From IMG/VR virus record IMGVR_UViG_3300033182_001174, positions 1 through 57,445 of that record: 57,445 bases of DNA; one strand, written 5' to 3'. Below, piece by piece: positions 6,052 through 14,309 of this stretch (position 1 is its first letter; each line of letters begins with the position of its first letter). The DNA comes from a virus. The translations under genes and the position numbers were made by a program. The notes beneath the pieces were generated by a model. It made no database searches. It saw nothing but the letters and a program-made list of their open reading frames with translations, and had not been told where the DNA came from.

Positions 6052-6807
6052 ATGCCAGCAAAAAGAAAGTCCCAGTCTCCTATTGTTCCATTTGGAATGA
6101 GCAACAAACACATGAAAAGAAAGAAACCAATCAATTCAGATTTAATGAAGACGATTGATCCTCTTACAGAGAATCAACAAGAACTCTTCCGTTGCTATAA
6201 GAATGATCAGAACATTGTTGCCTATGGTGCAGCAGGTACTGGTAAAACTTTTATCACTCTCTACAATGCCTTGAGAGATGTGATGGACATGAAGAGTCCC
6301 TATGATAAGATCTACATCGTCAGGTCTCTTGTAGCAACCAGAGAGATTGGATTCCTTCCTGGAGATCATGAGGACAAGTCCTCTCTTTACCAGATTCCTT
6401 ATAAGAATATGGTGAAGTTTATGTTTGAGATGCCCACCGATACAGATTTTGAAATGCTGTATGGTAATCTCAAAGCACAAGGAACTATTTCTTTTTGGTC
6501 TACATCTTTCATTCGTGGTACAACTCTTGACAATTGTATTATTATTGTTGATGAGTTTCAGAACTTGAACTTCCACGAACTTGATAGTATAATTACAAGG
6601 GTTGGAGAGAACTCTAAGATTATGTTCTGTGGTGATGCCACTCAATCTGATTTGGTAAAAACAAATGAGAAGAACGGTATCATTGATTTCATGCGTATTC
6701 TTAGAACAATGCCATCTGTCGATTGTATCGAATTTGGTGTAGATGATATTGTACGTTCTGGTCTCTGCAAAGAATATCTTGTTGCGAAAACGGAAATGAA
6801 TTTATGA
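6052..6807 (+). CDS. phoH: PhoH-like P-loop NTPase
   Basis: A 251-residue PhoH-family ATPase. Walker A is AYGAAGTGKTF (about residues 58-68) and Walker B IIIVDEFQN (about 162-170), with a sensor-like FCGDATQSD. PhoH-like genes are among the commonest auxiliary genes of marine phages; their role is unproven, proposed in phosphate stress or RNA metabolism. The N-terminal 35 residues are basic. The stop overlaps the exonuclease start (ATGA), so the two genes are coupled. Confidence 0.93.
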   Translation: MPAKRKSQSPIVPFGMSNKHMKRKKPINSDLMKTIDPLTENQQELFRCYKNDQNIVAYGAAGTGKTFITLYNALRDVMDMKSPYDKIYIVRSLVATREIGFLPGDHEDKSSLYQIPYKNMVKFMFEMPTDTDFEMLYGNLKAQGTISFWSTSFIRGTTLDNCIIIVDEFQNLNFHELDSIITRVGENSKIMFCGDATQSDLVKTNEKNGIIDFMRILRTMPSVDCIEFGVDDIVRSGLCKEYLVAKTEMNL

Positions 6808-7487
6808 TTTTTGAGCATTGTAATTATCTCGGTGACCTTGAACTAAACAAGAAAGAAACAAACGGCATCCGTCTCTATAACCTTCCAAATGGAGATTGGG
6901 TGCCTTCTATTACGTCTGTAACTTCTTTTTATAACCGACAGATCTTTGCCGACTGGCGCAAACGAGTTGGTATTGAAGAAGCAAATCGTATCACCAAGAA
7001 AGCAACGTCCCGTGGTACAGATTTCCATGCGGCAACTGAACTCTATATGTTGAATAAAGACATAAACTGGGATGAGTTTAAACCTCTAACCAAGTTCATG
7101 TTTCATCATGCCAAACCATATTTGGATAAGATAAATAATGTACATGCTATAGAAAGAACTCTGTACTCAGAGTATCTTGGATTAGCAGGAAGAGTTGACT
7201 GCATTGCCGAGTACGAAGGAGAGTTGGCAGTCATTGACTTTAAAACATCTGAAAAGATTAAACCAGAAAAGTGGTTGGAGAACTATTTCGTTCAAGAAAT
7301 GTTCTATGCAACTGCTTATTATGAGTTGACAGGTATCCCAGTCAAAAAACTAATCACCATCATGGTTACTCCTGGTGGTGAGGTCAAGGTATTTGACAAA
7401 CGTAACAAAGGGGACTATATTAAATTATTAGTACGTTATATTAAAGAATTTGTATCTCACAATCTTAGGACAGAGAATGGAGAATGA
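6804..7487 (+). CDS. PD-(D/E)XK exonuclease, MGME1-like
   Basis: A 227-residue nuclease related to the RecB/MGME1 group that trims DNA ends. Motifs in order are RGTDFHAATELY (helix with His), GLAGRVDCIAEYEGELAVIDFKTS (the metal-binding Asp and the D-x-K strand) and the QxxxY helix QEMFYATAYY. It probably acts in phage recombination or host-DNA degradation, fitting its place beside phoH and upstream of gp59 and gp32. It overlaps the gp33 gene by 11 bases. Confidence 0.85.
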   Translation: MIFEHCNYLGDLELNKKETNGIRLYNLPNGDWVPSITSVTSFYNRQIFADWRKRVGIEEANRITKKATSRGTDFHAATELYMLNKDINWDEFKPLTKFMFHHAKPYLDKINNVHAIERTLYSEYLGLAGRVDCIAEYEGELAVIDFKTSEKIKPEKWLENYFVQEMFYATAYYELTGIPVKKLITIMVTPGGEVKVFDKRNKGDYIKLLVRYIKEFVSHNLRTENGE

Positions 7488-7734
7488 ACTAGAAAAAGTA
7501 TTAGAAAGTAAATTCTTTTGCCCTTCTCGATTTGCACAAGAGATTGAATCTCTTGTAATAGAAAACTCAGGCATGAGTTATATTGATGCTATTATATTTT
7601 TCTGCGAGAAAAATACTATAGATTTAGAGTCGGTTCCGAAGTTAATTTCTAAACCTCTTAAGGAAAAGATCAAGTATGAAGCAATGGAGTTGAACTTTTT
7701 AAAGAGAAGTTCCCGTGCCAAATTGCCCCTTTGA
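7477..7734 (+). CDS. gp33: Late-transcription accessory protein gp33
   Basis: An 85-residue small helical protein beginning MENELEKVLESKFFCPSRFAQ and containing MSYIDAIIFFCEKN and SVPKLISKPLKEKIKYEAM, which I recognise as the cyanophage gp33 family. In T4 gp33 bridges RNA polymerase and the sliding clamp to activate late promoters. Its presence fits the T4-type TATAAATA late boxes seen elsewhere in the window. The start ATG 7477 lies in the end of the exonuclease gene. Confidence 0.85.
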   Translation: MENELEKVLESKFFCPSRFAQEIESLVIENSGMSYIDAIIFFCEKNTIDLESVPKLISKPLKEKIKYEAMELNFLKRSSRAKLPL

Positions 7735-7743
7735 TTTCATTTA

Positions 7744-7789
7744 GGGTCGAAAAATTTTCCGGCAAAAATTTGACCATATTACTTTTTTC
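7744..7789 (+). repeat. Upstream element, copy 1 of 2
   Basis: This 46-base stretch before gp59 closely matches 32724-32767, which likewise ends just before an ATG. Shared core: CCGGCAAA, then TTTGACC, then TATTACTTTTTT. Each copy has partial dyad symmetry (GGTC or GGG ... GACC or GACCC around an A/T-rich stem) followed by six T residues, so it may be a terminator or a leader. TTGACC could also serve as a -35 box but no good -10 follows. Confidence 0.6.
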
Positions 7790-8383
7790 ATGATGCCTTT
7801 CGACGCATATAAACAATACCTTTCTCTGAAGAATCACTTCACGAAAGAGAAGTATGACTACCATAAGTATTGTGGTAAGAGTCGTGCGACTGTTCAATCT
7901 TTCTATAAAAGAAAAGATAGATTTTGGTTTGAAAAACTTGCTAGAAACAAAGACGATAAAGAAGTAATAGAGTTCTTTGTATCTAACTTTATCACCTGCA
8001 CTGATCCAAGTAAGCTTTGGATAGGAGAGATGATACGTGAAGGTGAAGGTAGATATACTTCATGGAAGAAGAGAACTCAGTCACTTTCATATCTTTTCAA
8101 GGAAGAGACAGAGAAAATATTTTCAAGTAATAGATTTGATGACATGTTCTCTATGGAAGGTTCTAGTCATCCACAAATTCTTAAAGAATATTTGAGAGAT
8201 AATATCTCGATTGAAACCTTTGTAATCCTTGATAGGATTCTAGGTTTCAGACAGGACTGGGATGATAAACTATCTGATCCAGTGTGGGAAACCGTCAGTA
8301 TGAGGATGAAAAAATATTCTCCGTTCCTAAATATTGAGGTATCTCGTTATAAAAAAATTCTTAAACAGGTAGTATTAGGGTAA
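7790..8383 (+). CDS. gp59: DNA helicase loader gp59
   Basis: A 197-residue homologue of T4 gp59, which loads the gp41 helicase onto gp32-coated DNA at forks. The start MMPFDAYKQYLSLKNHFTKEKYDYHKY and the basic aromatic helices (SFYKRKDRFWFEKLAR) are typical of cyanophage gp59. Two ATG codons are adjacent (7790 and 7793). Its stop and the next start share a base (TAATG). Placement just before gp32 mirrors the T4 order. Confidence 0.9.
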   Translation: MMPFDAYKQYLSLKNHFTKEKYDYHKYCGKSRATVQSFYKRKDRFWFEKLARNKDDKEVIEFFVSNFITCTDPSKLWIGEMIREGEGRYTSWKKRTQSLSYLFKEETEKIFSSNRFDDMFSMEGSSHPQILKEYLRDNISIETFVILDRILGFRQDWDDKLSDPVWETVSMRMKKYSPFLNIEVSRYKKILKQVVLG

Positions 8384-8727
8384 TGAGTTTTTTCGATTCC
8401 GATGTAGTCCGTGCAGAAATGACGGAGATCAGTGAGTTACAAGACGACGTTTACAAAAACGTTTTCAATTTTCCTTCGATGGATAAAGAAGAAAAACTTT
8501 TTCATGTGTCCATGCTTGAGAAACTTTTGGATAAACAAAAGATTCTTTATACTCGTTTGAGTTTGTCTGATGACCCTGAAGCAAAAATGATGAAACAAAA
8601 AATTGTTGACTCTGCTGTTATGATGGGTCTCCCAAAAGGGACTGACATGAAGATGGTCTTTGATAACATGACCAAAATGCTTGAGGTGATGAAGGACCAG
8701 ATTGACAAAACTGGTTCTGACATGTAG
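8383..8727 (+). CDS. DUF1825-like protein between gp59 and gp32
   Basis: A 114-residue helical protein starting MSFFDSDVVRAEMTEISELQDD. The start and the pattern KEEKLFHVSMLEKLLDKQKILYTR resemble DUF1825, a short cyanobacterial family. It is coupled to gp59 and lies 48 bases before gp32, so a replication-associated role is plausible though unproven. Confidence 0.7.
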   Translation: MSFFDSDVVRAEMTEISELQDDVYKNVFNFPSMDKEEKLFHVSMLEKLLDKQKILYTRLSLSDDPEAKMMKQKIVDSAVMMGLPKGTDMKMVFDNMTKMLEVMKDQIDKTGSDM

Positions 8728-8775
8728 AATACCGAGGTACACACAAGCCAAATCCGTACAAATCCAACTAATCCT

Positions 8776-9699
8776 ATGTCTTTCGCAAATCTTAAAAAGC
8801 AATCCTCTCTTGGTTCCCTGACCTCCAAACTGGTCAAAGAAGTTGAGAAGATGAACAATACTGGTGGCGGTGGAGATGACCGTCTCTGGAAACCCGAAAT
8901 GGATAAAACTGGCAACGGTTATGCAGTCATCCGTTTCCTCCCTGCCCCTGAAGGAGAAGAACTTCCTTGGGCAAAGATGTACTCCCATGCCTTCCAAGGT
9001 CCTGGTGGTTGGTACATTGAGAACTCTCTGACCACTCTGGGTCAGAAAGATCCTGTGTCTGAGCACAACCGTGAGTTGTGGAACAGTGGTCTTGATTCTG
9101 ATAAGGATACTGTCCGTAAGCAGAAACGCAAACTGTCCTACTATGCCAACATCTATGTTGTACAGGACAAAGCAAACCCTCAGAACGAAGGTCAAGTATT
9201 CCTTTACAAGTTTGGTAAGAAGATCTTTGACAAGATCATGGAAGCAATGCAACCTGAGTATGAAGATGAAACTGCCATCAATCCCTTTGATTTCTGGCAG
9301 GGTGCCAACTTCAAACTGAAACTGAAGAAGGTTGCAGGTTACTGGAACTATGATTCTTCTGAGTTCGCAGCACCTAGTGCTCTCCTTGATGATGACGATG
9401 CACTGGAAGCAGTGTGGAAGAAGCAGTATTCTCTGACTGCTCTGACTGCTGCCGATCAATTCAAGTCCTATGAGGATCTGGACAAACGTCTGAAGATGGT
9501 TCTTGGTGCCAAACCTGCCCGTCGTGTGATGGATGAGGAACTGGAAGATGAGAGTGAAGGTCGTGGATCTTTCACTCCTAACTTTGAATCCAGCAAACCT
9601 CCTGCTGACTTCAATGCACCTGACATCACTCCTACCAAGTCAGCTGACTCTGATGAGGATGATGCTCTATCTTACTTCCAGAAACTTGCTGAGGAATGA
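8776..9699 (+). CDS. gp32: Single-stranded DNA-binding protein gp32
   Basis: A 307-residue T4 gp32 homologue that coats single-stranded DNA during replication, recombination and repair. The N-terminal cooperativity region (MSFANLKKQSSLGSLTSKL), the OB-fold segment (NGYAVIRFLPAP, SHAFQGPGGWYIENSL), FKLKLKKVAGYWNYD and an acidic C-terminal protein-interaction tail (DSDEDDALSYFQKLAEE) are all visible. The T4 zinc-binding CPVC element after GWYIE is replaced by KDPVSEHNRELWN, so the zinc knuckle appears lost. Codon use is G+C-richer than in adjacent genes, as expected for a highly expressed protein. Confidence 0.95.
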   Translation: MSFANLKKQSSLGSLTSKLVKEVEKMNNTGGGGDDRLWKPEMDKTGNGYAVIRFLPAPEGEELPWAKMYSHAFQGPGGWYIENSLTTLGQKDPVSEHNRELWNSGLDSDKDTVRKQKRKLSYYANIYVVQDKANPQNEGQVFLYKFGKKIFDKIMEAMQPEYEDETAINPFDFWQGANFKLKLKKVAGYWNYDSSEFAAPSALLDDDDALEAVWKKQYSLTALTAADQFKSYEDLDKRLKMVLGAKPARRVMDEELEDESEGRGSFTPNFESSKPPADFNAPDITPTKSADSDEDDALSYFQKLAEE

Positions 9700-9764
9700 T
9701 GAGATACAACCAGTTGTGCTTGACCCTTCTGGTTATCGCAGCATATATTAACTTACTGAAATAA
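9699..9764 (+). CDS. Putative 21-residue membrane microprotein
   Basis: The ORF MRYNQLCLTLLVIAAYINLLK starts at an ATG overlapping the gp32 stop by one base (TGATG), so ribosomes finishing gp32 could reinitiate. It encodes essentially one hydrophobic helix. Its last 12 bases overlap the 3' end of gp53 on the other strand. Short length makes the call tentative. Confidence 0.4.
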   Translation: MRYNQLCLTLLVIAAYINLLK

Positions 9765-10412
9765 TCTAATATTATCCCCACGTTTTAAGGATTCAGTCAC
9801 ATACTGACTGGATCCTTTTTTATATGTCATGATGTCTTCTAAATCATCCAGGATTATATTCAGATATCTTTGCTTCAGTAGGAATATATTTCTTCTATCT
9901 TTCTGTATGTTCTCTTCATACTCATAGTTCGTTACTTCTTTTACAGGAGATACTTTTCTTTGAGTGACACCATCAAAGTACTCTGTACTGTAGTTTGATG
10001 GAACACGAAGACCAGCTTGAACTATGATGATTCCGTTATTTGGATCTACAACTTCATAAGTTTCATAATGATGTACATCATTTAATTTTTCATAACTACC
10101 ATACTTATCTAACAAATAGACATCAAAATCATACTGTTTCATTGGCCATTCAGTTTGAATGTTGACAATATTATTAGAAGATAAAACAACCCAATCTAAT
10201 CTAGAGTCACCATAGACATTGAATGCTACATTGTCTGGTCTATCGTCACCTTGAATTTGATACTTGGTGAAGAATGCTAGTTCCTGAAAAATATCATCTC
10301 TGAGTTTTCCTCTCTTGAAAAAATTCTTTACAGTAATATAATCTGATATGCTGGCATCAGGGAGCCTGCTGACGTAATCAAGATTGGGAACTTTGCTAAA
10401 GTAATTTGACAT
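9753..10412 (-). CDS. gp53: Baseplate wedge protein gp53
   Basis: A 219-residue homologue of the T4 wedge component gp53. Starting MSNYFSKVPNLDYVSRLP, it has the family segments ISDYITVKNFFKRGKLRDD, the YQIQGDDRPDNVAFNVYGDS region and LDWVVLSSNNIVNIQTEWPM. gp53 with gp6 and gp7 joins wedges into the baseplate ring. It is convergent with gp32 and begins one base after gp48 ends on the minus strand, forming a minus-strand operon gp4, unknown, gp48, gp53. Confidence 0.88.
   Translation of the reverse strand: MSNYFSKVPNLDYVSRLPDASISDYITVKNFFKRGKLRDDIFQELAFFTKYQIQGDDRPDNVAFNVYGDSRLDWVVLSSNNIVNIQTEWPMKQYDFDVYLLDKYGSYEKLNDVHHYETYEVVDPNNGIIIVQAGLRVPSNYSTEYFDGVTQRKVSPVKEVTNYEYEENIQKDRRNIFLLKQRYLNIILDDLEDIMTYKKGSSQYVTESLKRGDNIRLFQ
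9787..9822 (+). terminator. Terminator for the gp32 transcript, inside gp53
   Basis: A 13-bp stem, AAGGATTCAGTCA paired with TGACTGGATCCTT (one G-T wobble in RNA), with a 5-base loop and a following run of T. It is oriented to stop plus-strand transcription and lies within the 3' coding sequence of the convergent gp53 gene. On the minus strand only about four U residues would follow. Confidence 0.8.
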
Positions 10413-10413
10413 T

Positions 10414-11808
10414 TTAGAAACCTATTCTTGCGGGTAAGGTATTGTTGAGAGCAGCTTGTTCTGCAGGATCTTCTCTGAAAGATGCAAATTTATCATCGTT
10501 GTAATCATCATTGAATACAGGCTCAAGTTCAGTCATTTGTAATGTCAATCTGTATTGTGTCATATATCCACCTTTTAAAGTAGAATAATTTTGCTGAGGT
10601 GTGTAGTCAACAGCAACTCTTGTTATTGCACACTCTTTCATCTTTCCTATGAATGGATGTTCATCATTATTATCACCAGCAAGAACATAATGCACTTGGA
10701 AAGTATGTGGTGCTAACAAGAATAGGTTTGATTCTGATCTAATAGGTGCTGATCCTTGCTTGAAGAATCTAATAATTCTAACAATCATATCTGCTTCTTC
10801 TTTTGATCTTGCTGCAAGATCAAATGTAAAATCAAATGGTCTCAGTGTTGGTGCATTGAACAAGAGTTCTAAGTTGGGATTAAAAACTGCACCTCTAGTT
10901 CTTGAGAGAAGACCACCAAATCCTTTTCCTACTGCTTGAGAAGCAAATCCTTCCTCAAGTGCTTTCTTTACTTCTGGACTATTGTTTCCAATAGTGTCCT
11001 GCATATTTTGTAAAGATGAACTTACACTATCACCTGAAGCACCCGTCATTGATCTTGCTAAATCAGAACCTAAAATCTCAAATGCATTCATAGTATCAGG
11101 ACCCCACTCAGCTCCATTCTCATCTTTAATACCACCAGGAATTGGTAGTATGACTGCACCTAATCTTGTTCTACCCTCTGCTTGACCATCAGGACCTACT
11201 CTAGTTCTTGCTCCAAATCCAAAATTATTTGCAGCAACTTTCTTTGCTTTGTATTCAAGCATGGTGAATGATATGTAATCTTGTTGACCACTTTGTGAGA
11301 GGGGGTATCTAAGATCTCCACCACCAGGACCTGAGAAAGATCCAGGACCTTTTCTAGTTCCAGTTTTTACTGGAATATTTAAATCAGATAATTGATTATT
11401 CGCATCACTTACAATTGTATCTGGATCAGCATCAGTCGGAGTGTTCTGCTCTCCATTTTCTAATAATTCTTCTGTTCTTTTTCTGGCAACAGGTTCTTCA
11501 ACTCCAGCTGCTTTTTGTGCCCTTACTGATGTTTCAGTTGCTTGATCTTTTAATTTTTTTTGATTTTCTGGTTTTAAAAATTCTTTTTGCTGCTGCGGAT
11601 TAAAAACCCCACCAAATTGTGCGGTTGGTTTAAATTTTTCCCCAGGTTTAATGGTTCCTAACTTTACATCTAACCCCGAAAAAGCACCTTTTCTCTCATA
11701 ATAAGTTTGCTCACCAGTTTTTGCATCTATTATAACATACAACTTTTTACCAGGATCAACTGGTGAATCAAAAGTATTCTCGTCATTCCTTCCGCCGTAG
11801 GTTGCCAT
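10414..11808 (-). CDS. gp48: Baseplate tail-tube cap gp48
   Basis: A 464-residue protein whose C-terminal half resembles T4 gp48 (LLFNAPTLRPFDFTFDLAARS, EEADMIVRIIRFFKQGSAPI, LFLLAPHTFQVHYVLAG). gp48 sits on the central hub and with gp54 forms the platform for tube polymerisation. The N-terminal 150 residues are polar and low-complexity, a lineage-specific extension relative to T4 gp48. The gene lies between gp53 and an unknown protein on the minus strand. Confidence 0.8.
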   Translation of the reverse strand: MATYGGRNDENTFDSPVDPGKKLYVIIDAKTGEQTYYERKGAFSGLDVKLGTIKPGEKFKPTAQFGGVFNPQQQKEFLKPENQKKLKDQATETSVRAQKAAGVEEPVARKRTEELLENGEQNTPTDADPDTIVSDANNQLSDLNIPVKTGTRKGPGSFSGPGGGDLRYPLSQSGQQDYISFTMLEYKAKKVAANNFGFGARTRVGPDGQAEGRTRLGAVILPIPGGIKDENGAEWGPDTMNAFEILGSDLARSMTGASGDSVSSSLQNMQDTIGNNSPEVKKALEEGFASQAVGKGFGGLLSRTRGAVFNPNLELLFNAPTLRPFDFTFDLAARSKEEADMIVRIIRFFKQGSAPIRSESNLFLLAPHTFQVHYVLAGDNNDEHPFIGKMKECAITRVAVDYTPQQNYSTLKGGYMTQYRLTLQMTELEPVFNDDYNDDKFASFREDPAEQAALNNTLPARIGF

Positions 11809-11822
11809 TACACACTACATTT

Positions 11823-12284
11823 TTATCTATTTAGCACGAACTTTGCATATTGTACGGATAGTAAATCATCTAGTTCTTCTAATTTAACTTCATATAATAA
11901 TCCTGCTACTTCATTCCAAGTATAGTTTCTATATTTTCTCCAATGAAAATTAAGACCTCTGAATCCCCATCCATTTATTTCTACACATGCAATTAATGGA
12001 TGCTGATCATAAGTAATGTCTGGAGTTTTTGCATTGTAAACGAAAGTATATAAACTACCCTCTTCTGGTATGGGAGTTACAGTTTCTTTCAGTGCATCCA
12101 TGATCATGAGCATTTGATCTTCCTGATCCTGAGTGTCATTTAAGTCACCAAGTATTGGTAAAATACGATTGGATGATGATCTTAATTTTTCTAACCTTCT
12201 CTCCTCTTCTCTAGCATTTATTTGTGCTTTTACTTCTTCATAAGAAGGACCACCTGCTCTTCTTCTTTTAGCACGTCTTGCCAT
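11823..12284 (-). CDS. Unknown virion-morphogenesis protein
   Basis: A 153-residue protein with a very basic N-terminus (MARRAKRRRAGGPSYEEV), a coiled-coil-like stretch (REEERRLEKLRSSSN) and a beta-rich C-terminal domain (SLYTFVYNAKTPDITYDQHP, GWGFRGLNFHWRKYRNYTW). The YDQHPLI...GFRGLNFHW pattern reminds me of small phage proteins sometimes labelled DNA-end protectors, and T4 places gene 2 next to gene 4, but this is a weak inference. It is coupled to gp4 by a shared stop/start base. Confidence 0.6.
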   Translation of the reverse strand: MARRAKRRRAGGPSYEEVKAQINAREEERRLEKLRSSSNRILPILGDLNDTQDQEDQMLMIMDALKETVTPIPEEGSLYTFVYNAKTPDITYDQHPLIACVEINGWGFRGLNFHWRKYRNYTWNEVAGLLYEVKLEELDDLLSVQYAKFVLNR

Positions 12285-12727
12285 TACTTGATACCTAACT
12301 CGTCTTCTGTGATTACTTTAAAGTTTATCCTTCTATCTTCACAAAACTCTACTGCTGCTTTCCACTTTGCTTGATTCACAGCATAAGTTTTGCATTCATA
12401 AAGGTATGATTTAGTAACTCTTGTTTTCTTTTTTGGTGGTTGAGTTTGTCTTTTTGGTTTTACTTCGATGACGTAGGTTTTGATTTGACCTGTACTTTCC
12501 CTCACTTTTATGATAAAATCTGGAAAGTATCTATGAACTCTTTTGTCAACTGGTGAGATATATGGAATCCAAAATTCTTCACTACCCCACTCAAGAATGT
12601 TCTCATTTAGATCACAGTAACGACAAAACTTTCTTTCCCAACTGCTACGACAAATAATATTGTCTGCATTTCCTTTATATTTCTTCGGGAAGGAAGGTTT
12701 GTATTTACTTTTTATACTTTCTCCCAT
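12284..12727 (-). CDS. gp4: Head completion nuclease-fold protein gp4
   Basis: A 147-residue homologue of T4 gp4 (gp50/65), required to finish filled heads before tail joining. Visible signatures: IICRSSWERKFCRYCDLNENILEW, the endonuclease-like YFPDFIIKVRES...YVIEVKPKRQTQPP (PD and E-x-K of a restriction-like fold) and a C-terminal helix with KWKAAVEFCEDRRINF. It heads the minus-strand operon, with a minus-strand late box 23 bases upstream. Confidence 0.88.
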   Translation of the reverse strand: MGESIKSKYKPSFPKKYKGNADNIICRSSWERKFCRYCDLNENILEWGSEEFWIPYISPVDKRVHRYFPDFIIKVRESTGQIKTYVIEVKPKRQTQPPKKKTRVTKSYLYECKTYAVNQAKWKAAVEFCEDRRINFKVITEDELGIK

Positions 12728-12749
12728 ACATAGTATATAAGGTAAAAAC

Positions 12750-12757
12750 TATTTATA
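12750..12757 (-). promoter_or_regulatory. Late promoter box TATAAATA
   Basis: An exact T4-type late box on the minus strand, 23 bases upstream of the gp4 start, serving the gp4-to-gp53 operon. It abuts the start codon of the divergent tube gene at 12759. Confidence 0.75.
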
Positions 12758-12758
12758 G

Positions 12759-13547
12759 ATGCCTAGCATAAAGTCGGTTTCGGATATTAAATCATCCCTT
12801 TTAAGACCTGCACTCACCTCTCATTATCTTGTCGAAATTGGTTTGCCCTCTAATGGGACGGCAGGGGACGGTGCTTTCAGATCTCATCTAAAAGAAGATG
12901 GTATCGAATTAAATACAATCAGACAGGAAAAACTAAACTTGCTCTGTGCCGAGGCAAGTCTTCCTGGATCTAGTGTCGCAACATTTGAAATTAATAATGA
13001 TTACAGTGGCACCACTGAGAGACATGCACACAGAAAGTTTTTTGATGATAGAATTGACTTTACTTTCTATGTTGATGCGGAAGATTATCTCCCCATCAAG
13101 TTCTTTGAATCTTGGATTAGATATGTAACTGGATCTGGAACTACAGATACTAACTCAGAGAAAGCAAAAACATATTTTTACAGGATGAATTTTCCTGATG
13201 AATATACCTCAGACCAAGGATTAACTGTCACTAAATTTGAGAAAGATACTTATAAGAGAGAGGGAAAATTTACAGCTACTGGAAATGGTCTGGTCTATAC
13301 TTTTATTAGATCTTTTCCTATTTCAATTACATCAATGCCAGTTTCTTATGAGGGTGCTAACCTATTGAAATGTACGGTCTCAATGTCATACATTAGATAT
13401 ATTGTTGAAGCATTGAAGGACACTCCAGGTGGAAGAGAGTCAACGACTAATAATGATGGATCAAGATTCTCTAATTCTTCGTTCTCTGCACAACAATTTT
13501 TAGACCAGAACGGTCAACTGAGATTAGGATCTCAAAATATTGCCTAA
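12759..13547 (+). CDS. Tail-tube/tube-initiator-like baseplate protein (gp54 or gp19-like)
   Basis: A 262-residue protein with the tube-fold signatures of cyanophage tail-tube-related proteins: SSLLRPALTSHYLVEIGLP, EKLNLLCAEASLPGSSVAT, HRKFFDDRIDFTFYVDAEDY and FPISITSMPVSYEGANLLKCTVSM. Proteins of this type are labelled gp54 (tube initiator) or gp19-like tube. With gp48 nearby and gp26/gp51 downstream, a baseplate tube-initiator role is favoured; the main tube protein would be elsewhere. Transcribed divergently from gp4. Confidence 0.7.
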   Translation: MPSIKSVSDIKSSLLRPALTSHYLVEIGLPSNGTAGDGAFRSHLKEDGIELNTIRQEKLNLLCAEASLPGSSVATFEINNDYSGTTERHAHRKFFDDRIDFTFYVDAEDYLPIKFFESWIRYVTGSGTTDTNSEKAKTYFYRMNFPDEYTSDQGLTVTKFEKDTYKREGKFTATGNGLVYTFIRSFPISITSMPVSYEGANLLKCTVSMSYIRYIVEALKDTPGGRESTTNNDGSRFSNSSFSAQQFLDQNGQLRLGSQNIA

Positions 13548-13578
13548 ATATTCACACTGAAAAACTCTATAGGACATT

Positions 13579-14298
13579 ATGCCTTTACCAAAGATTGCTA
13601 CACCAACTTATGAACTTGAGTTGCCATCTACAGGACAATCAATTCAGTACAGACCCTTCTTAGTAAAAGAAGAGAAGGTTCTGGTGATTGCTTTGGAAAG
13701 TGAAGACACAAAGCAAATCACAACTGCCATCAAAACAGTTATCAAGAACTGTATTAAAACTAAGGGAGTTAAGGTCGAAAGTCTTCCTACATTTGACATT
13801 GAATATTTGTTCTTGAATATTCGTGGTAAATCTGTCGGTGAAAAGATTGAAGTAAATATCATTTGTCCTGATGACGAAGAGACAGAAGTCCCTGTAGAAA
13901 TTAATATTGATGACATTCAAGTCATCAAAGATGACAGTCATGATAATAAGATCAAGATTGATGATAGTATTATGATGGTCATGAAGTATCCTTCATTGGA
14001 TCAATTCATTAAGAACAACTTTGATTTCAGTGATAAGAATGCGATGGATCAATCATTTGAATTGATTGGATCTTGTATTGATTCTATTTGTAGTGAAGAT
14101 GAAGTATGGGCAACAGCAGATTGTTCAAAGAAAGAAGTAAATGAGTTTCTTGAATCAATGAACTCATCACAATTCAAAGGCATTGAAAAATTCTTTGAGA
14201 CAATGCCTAAACTTTCACATACTATTTCAGTTACTAATCCAAAAACTAAAGTTGAAAGTGAGGTTGTGCTTGAGGGACTGGCAAGTTTTTTCGCATAG
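13579..14298 (+). CDS. gp26: Baseplate hub protein gp26
   Basis: A 239-residue homologue of the T4-like gp26 baseplate hub family, recognised by MPLPKIATPTYELELPSTG, IQYRPFLVKEEKVLVIALES and the LPTFDIEYLFLNIRGKSVGE segment. It functions in baseplate hub assembly and precedes gp51 as in other cyanophages. Plus strand, 31 bases after the tube-like gene. Confidence 0.85.
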   Translation: MPLPKIATPTYELELPSTGQSIQYRPFLVKEEKVLVIALESEDTKQITTAIKTVIKNCIKTKGVKVESLPTFDIEYLFLNIRGKSVGEKIEVNIICPDDEETEVPVEINIDDIQVIKDDSHDNKIKIDDSIMMVMKYPSLDQFIKNNFDFSDKNAMDQSFELIGSCIDSICSEDEVWATADCSKKEVNEFLESMNSSQFKGIEKFFETMPKLSHTISVTNPKTKVESEVVLEGLASFFA

Positions 14299-14309
14299 CC
14301 TTGGTTCAT

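Noticed and set aside
6142-6645. 167-codon minus-strand frame opposite phoH
   Set aside because: Antisense to the conserved Walker motifs of phoH; no ribosome site or coupling.
8437-9459. Long open frame of 340 codons on the minus strand opposite gp59-gp32
   Set aside because: It is antisense to three well-identified genes, has odd composition (His, Leu, Phe rich) and no recognisable domain; a composition shadow.
9720-9749. TTGACC-18-TATATT promoter-like sequence after gp32
   Set aside because: Spacer is 18, -10 is imperfect, and it points into the antisense strand of gp53 with a terminator 40 bases later; a small RNA is possible but unsupported.
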